A model generated the notes under the pieces. It did no database searches. It was not told the origin of the DNA and was given only the letters and a program-made list of their open reading frames with translations. The position numbers and the translations under genes are program-made. This document shows, in pieces, positions 32,298 to 37,694 of a stretch of 37,694 nt of DNA (its first letter is position 1; every line of letters starts with the position of its first letter). The stretch comes from Gammaproteobacteria bacterium (GTDB lineage: Bacteria; Pseudomonadota; Gammaproteobacteria; Eutrophobiales; Eutrophobiaceae). The stretch covers positions 1-37,694 of the forward strand of contig JACQHV010000225.1 in the NCBI GenBank assembly GCA_016198885.1. The letters are read 5' to 3'.

Positions 32298-33791
32298 GTG
32301 ACATCACCATCCGAAACATACGCCGCAGTTGATCTTGGCTCCAACAGTTTTCATATGATTGTAGCCAATTCCAGTGAAGACAGAATACAGATCATCGACA
32401 AGATAAAGGATACAGTCCGTCTGGCAGGAGGATTTGACAAAAAACAGAAACTTTCCCAGGAGGCCATGGACAAGGCATTGGAATGCCTGCAACGCTTCGG
32501 TCAACGTATCAAGGAAATCCCAAGGACTAATGTGCGTGCCGTTGGTACAAACACCTTGCGCAAGGCGCGGAACAGGACTGTCTTCCTGAAAAAGGCGAAT
32601 CTTGCATTAGGCCATCCCATTGAAATCATATCCGGACGGGAGGAGGCGAGACTGATTTATATGGGTGTTGCACACAGTATCTATAACGAAACGGAACGCC
32701 GGCTTGTAATAGATATCGGTGGTGGAAGCACCGAACTGGCAATTGGCCTGGGTTTTGACGTCCACCTTACTGAGAGTCTCTACATGGGTTGTGTCAGTAT
32801 GAGCAATCGTTATTTCGGTAAGGGTGTGATTACAGCAAAAAAAATGCGTAAGGCGATCCTGTCAGCAAGGCAGGAACTCGAATCAATAGAGACCGTGTAC
32901 AAGCGGTCAGGCTGGGATTCCGTCATTGGCTCTTCCGGCACCATTCTGGCCATACAGGAAGTAGTCAATTCTCAGGGATGGAGTAAATCGCGGATAACTG
33001 AACAATCACTGAACAAACTGAAAAAAGCCATCGTCTCAGCCGGGCATTTCGACAATATACGGCTCGACGGAGTACCTCCATCACGGATACCCGTATTCCC
33101 CGGCGGTGTTGCTATTTTATGCGCCATCTTTGAAGCCCTGGAAATCAAGTCCATGGAAGTATCGGACGGGGCGCTGCGTGAAGGACTCCTGTATGACCTG
33201 ATTGGGAGATTGCATGACAAGGATATTCGCGAAAATACAGTTAACGATCTCGTGAAGCGATACAACATCGATACCGAACATGCCAATCACATTGAGCAGA
33301 CAGTCATTAACTGTTTTAATCAACTGAAAAATCCCTGGAATATGGACAAGAAGAACGACCAGAAATTGTTGAGATGGGCAGCAAAATTGCATGAAATCGG
33401 GTTGTCAATCGCACACAACCAATACCATAAACATGGCGCATATTTGTTGAATAATTCTGACTTGCCGGGTTTTACGCGCGAGGAACAATATAAACTTGCT
33501 TTCCTGGTACGTTGTCACCGGCGCAAATTTCCAATAGAAGAAATACAAATTATTCCTGAAGAAAATCAAGACAGGATGCTTAAACTATGTATTATTCTCA
33601 GGCTTGCCGTTGTCTTACACAGAAGCAGGGCGTATGTCGCCCTCCCCGAATTTAAGCTTCTGGCCGAAGACAGCTCACTTGAAATCAGCTTTCCGGAGGG
33701 ATGGCTGGACGACCATCCGTTAACAGAAGCCGATCTTGCTATTGAAGCAGATTGTCTGGCAGTGACAAAAATCTCCCTTGGTTTTCACTGA
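32298..33791 (+). CDS. ppx: Exopolyphosphatase, Ppx/GppA family
   Basis: The 497-residue actin-fold enzyme releases terminal phosphate from polyphosphate (or converts pppGpp to ppGpp). Visible are the N-terminal phosphate loop YAAVDLGSNSFHMIVA, VRAVGTNTLRKARN, ISGREEARLIYMGV, VIDIGGGSTELAIG, SSGTILAIQEV, and a C-terminal HD-like domain with AAKLHEIGLSIAHNQYHKHGAYLL. The start is placed at the GTG at 32298 (VTSPSETYAAVDLG), since the sequence further upstream is AT-rich and not protein-like. Ppx over GppA is favoured by the neighbouring ppk. It runs tail-to-tail with ppk, with two bases between the stop codons. Confidence 0.9.
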   Translation: MTSPSETYAAVDLGSNSFHMIVANSSEDRIQIIDKIKDTVRLAGGFDKKQKLSQEAMDKALECLQRFGQRIKEIPRTNVRAVGTNTLRKARNRTVFLKKANLALGHPIEIISGREEARLIYMGVAHSIYNETERRLVIDIGGGSTELAIGLGFDVHLTESLYMGCVSMSNRYFGKGVITAKKMRKAILSARQELESIETVYKRSGWDSVIGSSGTILAIQEVVNSQGWSKSRITEQSLNKLKKAIVSAGHFDNIRLDGVPPSRIPVFPGGVAILCAIFEALEIKSMEVSDGALREGLLYDLIGRLHDKDIRENTVNDLVKRYNIDTEHANHIEQTVINCFNQLKNPWNMDKKNDQKLLRWAAKLHEIGLSIAHNQYHKHGAYLLNNSDLPGFTREEQYKLAFLVRCHRRKFPIEEIQIIPEENQDRMLKLCIILRLAVVLHRSRAYVALPEFKLLAEDSSLEISFPEGWLDDHPLTEADLAIEADCLAVTKISLGFH

Positions 33792-33793
33792 TG

Positions 33794-35863
33794 TTAACTG
33801 CAATAATAATCCAGCAGTGTCTGCTGCGCTGATCGCGACTTATGTCCGGCCGGTTTGGCATGTTTGTAACTTCCGTCCGGTTGCAATAACCAGGCTTGTG
33901 TATTATCAGAAAGATAATTCATCAAACCCAAATTAAGAACCGCATCGTGGGGCCGTTTTTCCTCAATGGGAAAACAGACCTCAACACGGTAAAAAAAATT
34001 GCGCTGCATCCAGTCCGCGCTGGAACAAAGCAATAATTCTTCCCCGTTGTGATAAAAATAATAAACACGGGCATGCTCGAGAAAACGGCCAACAATCGAG
34101 CGCACACGTATATTTTCAGATACTCCCTGTATCCCTGGCCGCAAACAACAAACACCGCGAATAATAAGATCAATCTTGACGCCGGCCCGTGATGCCTCGT
34201 AGAGCGTCCGTATTATCTCCGGATCGACCAATGCATTAATCTTGGCAATAATACGCGCCTCTTTTCCAGCTCGCGCATTTTTTGTTTCCTTCTGAATTAA
34301 TTCCAGAATTGATTTGTGCAGTGTGAATGGTGATTGCAACAGTTTTTTCAGTTTGCTTGCGCGTCCGAGCCCCGTTAGTTGATGAAACAGTTTATTTACA
34401 TCTTCTCCAACGGCTTCATCACATGTTAACAGGCCGTAGTCAGTATAAAGCCTTGCGGTTCTTGCATGATAGTTACCCGTGCCTAAATGAACATATCGTC
34501 GCAATTGCCTGCCTTCGCGCCTGACGACCATGATCATCTTGGCATGTGTCTTATAACCTACTACGCCATATACAACATGGGCCCCGGCCTCCTGCAGATC
34601 GCTGGCAAGCTCAATGTTGGCCTCTTCATCAAATCTTGCCCTGAGTTCAATTACTATTGTGACTTCCTTACCGGAACGAGCGGCATCTTTGAGTGCATCA
34701 ACAATGGCTGAATCATCGCCTGTTCGATAAAGTGTCTGTTTGATGGACAGAACATTGGGGTCAGTGGCGGCCTGACGTAGAAAATCCACGACCGGAGCGA
34801 ATGATTGAAATGGATGATGCAAAAGTATATCGCCTGTATGCAGCGATTCAAAAATATTGGTATGTTTGATGAGCCGTGGTGGTATCTCCGGGGTAAAACC
34901 GGGATAAACAAGATCCGGTCGATCAACCAGGGCATGTATCTCAAGCAAACGGTTGAGGTTTACCGGTCCGTTCACCTGATACAGGTCTTCCTTGTTAAGT
35001 TTAAATTGTTGCAACAGAAAATTGCTTACTACTTCAGTACAGTTGTCTGCCACTTCGAGACGAACGGCATCGTTGAATCTCCTCGAGGGCAATTCCCCTT
35101 CGAGGGCGCGCAGAAGATCATCCACTTCCTCATCATCAACAAATAAATCACTGTTTCGCGTAACACGAAACTGATAGCATCCTGTCGCCTTCATGCCGGG
35201 AAACAAATCATCCACATGCGCATGAATTATGGACGACAATAAAATAAAATCATGAAGTCCTGAGGTAGATTCCCTTGGAACATGTATAACCCTGGGCAAT
35301 GAGCGTGGCGCCTGTACGATCGCAAAACCACTGTCACGCCCGAATGCATCCTTACCATCCAGGGAAACAATGAAATAAAGATTCTTGTTTAACACCCTCG
35401 GAAATGGATGTGCCGGATCAAGTCCAATCGGACTGAGTACCGGCAATAATTCACGTTTAAAATACCGTTTTACCCACCTGGCCAGCTTCGGCTTCCAGTG
35501 TGTCCTGCGTAATATGCGGATTTTTTCTCTGGCAAGTTCGGGGATGAGGATCTCATTCAAGAGCCGGTATTGTTCACCGACAAGCACATGGGCTGTTTCA
35601 CTGATACGTTTTAATACATCAATTGGGGCGAGATTATCAGCTCCTGCCTGCACAGAACCGTATTTAACCTGTTGTTTAAGACCGGCAACGCGAATTTCAA
35701 AGAATTCATCCAGGTTGGTACTTGCGATACAGAGGAACCGCAGACGTTCCAGCAATGGGATTGATGTGTCCTTTACCTGTTCAACAACGCGACGATTGAA
35801 CTCAAGCAGACTAAGCTCCCTGTTAATATAGAGCTCTGGTAATTTTAGATTGTAATCATCCAT
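33794..35863 (-). CDS. ppk: Polyphosphate kinase 1
   Basis: The 689-residue membrane-associated enzyme polymerises ATP gamma-phosphate into polyphosphate. The domains are in order: the N-terminal helical part (LYINRELSLLEFNRRVVEQ), the head region, and two phospholipase-D-like catalytic halves. The autophosphorylated His is in RRYVHLGTGNYHARTARLYTDYGLL, and the second catalytic region is EHARVYYFYHNGEELLLCSSADWMQRN. Length is like E. coli Ppk (688). It is convergent with ppx, with only two bases between. The 138-base gap to phoU shows no Pho box that I can recognise. Confidence 0.97.
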   Translation of the reverse strand: MDDYNLKLPELYINRELSLLEFNRRVVEQVKDTSIPLLERLRFLCIASTNLDEFFEIRVAGLKQQVKYGSVQAGADNLAPIDVLKRISETAHVLVGEQYRLLNEILIPELAREKIRILRRTHWKPKLARWVKRYFKRELLPVLSPIGLDPAHPFPRVLNKNLYFIVSLDGKDAFGRDSGFAIVQAPRSLPRVIHVPRESTSGLHDFILLSSIIHAHVDDLFPGMKATGCYQFRVTRNSDLFVDDEEVDDLLRALEGELPSRRFNDAVRLEVADNCTEVVSNFLLQQFKLNKEDLYQVNGPVNLNRLLEIHALVDRPDLVYPGFTPEIPPRLIKHTNIFESLHTGDILLHHPFQSFAPVVDFLRQAATDPNVLSIKQTLYRTGDDSAIVDALKDAARSGKEVTIVIELRARFDEEANIELASDLQEAGAHVVYGVVGYKTHAKMIMVVRREGRQLRRYVHLGTGNYHARTARLYTDYGLLTCDEAVGEDVNKLFHQLTGLGRASKLKKLLQSPFTLHKSILELIQKETKNARAGKEARIIAKINALVDPEIIRTLYEASRAGVKIDLIIRGVCCLRPGIQGVSENIRVRSIVGRFLEHARVYYFYHNGEELLLCSSADWMQRNFFYRVEVCFPIEEKRPHDAVLNLGLMNYLSDNTQAWLLQPDGSYKHAKPAGHKSRSAQQTLLDYYCS

Positions 35864-36001
35864 GCCGGTCTACGCGCCTTTTGCAAACCTCTTTTTATCA
35901 ATTTTAAAACATGCAGACGACCGGATAGAAAACCAGATAGATGGGTAACACCTGCGTTTATTCAGATCGGAATATGAAGTGTTTGAACTTGTTCCATACA
36001 A

Positions 36002-36718
36002 TCAATCTGCACTAATTTCTTTTTCCATCTGTTCGATACTGATGTGACGCACATCCTTGCCTTCAACAAAATAAATTACATATTCACAGATATTACGCGC
36101 ATGATCTCCAATGCGCTCCAGCGCACGTGCTGTCCACACTGCATCGATTGTGCCTCTAATATTGCGCGGGTCTTCCATCATATAGGTAATTAACTGGCGT
36201 AATATTGCAACATACATCTCATCGGATTTCGGCTCTTCACCGGCGACTCTCAATGCAGATTTGGTGTCCATCCTGGCGAAGGCATCCAGTGCGTCATGAA
36301 CCATATTACGCACATGATTCCCCATGGCATTGATGCCGACATAGTAGGATTTCGGTCCTTGTTTTTCTATCAGATCGATGGCCATTTTTGCAACCTTTTC
36401 CGCTTCATCACCAATCCGCTCAAGATCGGTAATTGTCTTAATTACAGCCATCACGAGCCGCAGATCACGAGCGGCTGGCTGGCGTCTTGCCAGAATCTTG
36501 GTACAGTCCTCGTCGATTGAAACTTCCAGGCGGTTAACTTCCGGTTCTTTCTTGATGACTCCTTCTGCAAATTCAACCTCTGATTCGGTCAGCGCCTTCA
36601 ATGCATTGAATAGTTGCTGCTCAACCAGACCGCCCATGACGAGCACCCTTTCCCGTATATTCTCCAGTTCATTATCAAACTGCTTCGAAATATGTTGTGA
36701 GACTGTGCCTACGTTCAT
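36002..36718 (-). CDS. phoU: Phosphate transport/signalling regulator PhoU
   Basis: The 238-residue all-helical protein connects the Pst transporter to PhoR and turns off the Pho regulon when phosphate is plentiful. Two three-helix repeats are visible. The first contains the metal-site segment RDLRLVMAVIKTITDLERIGDEAEKVA, the second DAVWTARALERIGDHARNICEYVIYFVEG. Length matches E. coli PhoU (241). It lies 25 bases downstream of pstB, so it ends the pst operon. Start ATG at 36718. Confidence 0.98.
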   Translation of the reverse strand: MNVGTVSQHISKQFDNELENIRERVLVMGGLVEQQLFNALKALTESEVEFAEGVIKKEPEVNRLEVSIDEDCTKILARRQPAARDLRLVMAVIKTITDLERIGDEAEKVAKMAIDLIEKQGPKSYYVGINAMGNHVRNMVHDALDAFARMDTKSALRVAGEEPKSDEMYVAILRQLITYMMEDPRNIRGTIDAVWTARALERIGDHARNICEYVIYFVEGKDVRHISIEQMEKEISAD

Positions 36719-36743
36719 AAATCTATCTCCCTATCTAATGTTA

Positions 36744-37664
36744 TCAACCATAACGGCCGGTAATATAATCTTCGGTCATTTTCTTTTTCGGATTCGTAAA
36801 CAGCGTATTGGCATCGGAATATTCGATCATCTCTCCGAGGTACATATAAGCCGTATAATCAGATACCCGCGCAGCCTGTTGCATATTATGCGTAACAATT
36901 ACGATTGTGTAATTTGACTTGAGTTCATAGATCAGCTCTTCAATTTTCAAGGTTGAAATCGGATCCAGCGCTGAGGCCGGTTCATCCAGCAATAATACTT
37001 CCGGTTCGATGGCAATCGCCCTGGCAATCACCAGGCGCTGCTGCTGACCACCTGACAGACCCAGGGCATTTTCATGCAGGCGATCCTTGACTTCCTCCCA
37101 TAACGCCGCGCCTTTTAATGATTTTTCCACAACGGCGTCGAGTGCCCGGCGGCTTTTAACACCCTGTATGCGCAGACCATAAGCGACGTTTTCGTATATT
37201 GATTTCGGGAAAGGGTTGGGTTTCTGAAACACCATTCCCACGCGGCGGCGTAATTCTGATACGTTGACCTCCTTGGAGTTAATGTTCTGATCATGCAGAT
37301 AGATATCACCTTCAATACGGACATTGTCAATCAGATCATTCATGCGATTAAAACAACGAAGAAGTGTGGATTTACCGCAACCGCTGGGCCCGATAAATGC
37401 CGTTACGCGTTTTTCGGGGATCATCATCGTAATATTCTTTAATGCCTGTTTTTCCCCATAATAAAGATTGAAATTACTTACCCCGATGCACAATTTCTCA
37501 TCAGCAAGGTTGAATCTATTATCCTGTCTGATGACGGATTTTAAATCCATCGCATGCGTCGGTGTTGCATTCCTAATCTCGATCTCTGTCACCGTCCTTT
37601 CTCCTGCAATATTCAGACTACTGTTATTTAAATCTATTACATTATCAGTTTTGTTCTGCTGCAC
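36744..37664 (-). CDS. pstB: Phosphate ABC transporter ATP-binding protein
   Basis: The 306-residue ATPase energises PstSCAB phosphate import. Walker A is GPSGCGKST (about 92-100), Q-loop VFQKPNPFPKSIYENVAYG, signature LSGGQQQRLVIARAIA, and Walker B VLLLDEPASALDP with switch His in IVTHNMQQAARVSDYTAYM. The start GTG at 37664 has GGGAG seven bases upstream. This gives about 50 extra N-terminal residues compared with E. coli PstB (257), before FNLYYGEKQALKNI. A later ATG at 37550 (MDLKSVIRQ) is an alternative. It overlaps pstA by 20 bases and leads into phoU. Confidence 0.97.
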   Translation of the reverse strand: MQQNKTDNVIDLNNSSLNIAGERTVTEIEIRNATPTHAMDLKSVIRQDNRFNLADEKLCIGVSNFNLYYGEKQALKNITMMIPEKRVTAFIGPSGCGKSTLLRCFNRMNDLIDNVRIEGDIYLHDQNINSKEVNVSELRRRVGMVFQKPNPFPKSIYENVAYGLRIQGVKSRRALDAVVEKSLKGAALWEEVKDRLHENALGLSGGQQQRLVIARAIAIEPEVLLLDEPASALDPISTLKIEELIYELKSNYTIVIVTHNMQQAARVSDYTAYMYLGEMIEYSDANTLFTNPKKKMTEDYITGRYG

Positions 37665-37694
37665 GGTATTTCTCCCTTAGCCTATTACGAATCC
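37645..37694 (-). CDS. pstA: Phosphate ABC transporter permease PstA, C-terminal end
   Basis: Only the last 15 codons plus stop lie in the window. They read IRNRLREKYRAAEQN and a TGA at 37645-37647. A basic RNRLR tail after the last membrane helix is what I recall from PstA permeases, and pstA before pstB is the standard order. It overlaps the pstB start by 20 bases, so the two would be translationally coupled. Another frame also ends nearby (TAA at 37677-37679), so the call depends on context. Confidence 0.6.
   Translation of the reverse strand, partial: IRNRLREKYRAAEQN

Noticed and set aside
35864..36001. Pho box upstream of ppk
   Set aside because: I looked for direct repeats resembling the PhoB consensus (TGTCA-type) in both directions and saw none close enough.

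Overview
The window looks like chromosome from a free-living, aerobic gammaproteobacterium. No gene identifies the genus. The evidence for the class is gene order: ygfB-pepP-ubiH-ubiI beside a divergent coiled-coil gene, zapA and 6S RNA; dsbD-aroQ-accB-accC-prmA leading into dusB-fis-purH-purD; and an E. coli-type speD and glnS. Aerobic life is suggested by oxygen-dependent HemF and two ubiquinone hydroxylases. No phage, insertion sequence, CRISPR array, tRNA or rRNA was seen.

Layout. Positions 1-5850 hold the start of a ferritin-like gene, a rhomboid protease, a small lipoprotein, a beta-carbonic anhydrase, purC, a VOC-fold protein, speD and glnS. Positions 5936-10245 are a tightly overlapped minus-strand cluster (ygfB, pepP, ubiH, ubiI). 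Opposite it, a promoter at 10360-10388 drives a small coiled-coil gene and zapA, followed by a 6S RNA recognised from its long-range stems. Positions 11227-17840 are a looser stretch: EVE-domain protein, ilvA, rpiA, a 50-residue membrane protein, dtd, hemF, hisB, hisH and a CopD-like membrane protein. This part carries the unusual non-coding DNA: a chain of five hairpins between ilvA and rpiA, and a repeat built on CGTGAAGCGT/ACGCTTCACG.

Positions 17889-29032 are an unbroken minus-strand block. Read in transcription order it is cutA, dsbD, a TlpA-like thioredoxin, aroQ, accB, accC, prmA, a zinc-ribbon/DUF3426 gene, dusB, fis, purH and purD. Positions 29414-31554 are the groESL operon, with a consensus sigma-70 promoter, a perfect CIRCE operator and a strong terminator. 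The window ends with phosphate and polyphosphate genes: sixA, ppx, ppk, phoU, pstB and the last codons of pstA.

Most genes are ordinary housekeeping genes. I did not find a clearly new multi-gene system. The strongest oddities are: (1) dusB, upstream of fis, has an open reading frame but lacks about 83 residues of its flavin-binding core; (2) the hairpin chain at 13394-13535, in which nearly every base lies in a perfect inverted repeat; (3) the CGTGAAGCGT repeat family; (4) an unannotated-size membrane peptide gene before dtd, and a Dtd signature motif with Pro in place of Ser; (5) a 480-base cutA-groES gap that may hold a decayed gene. Family comparisons are from memory and no searches were run.
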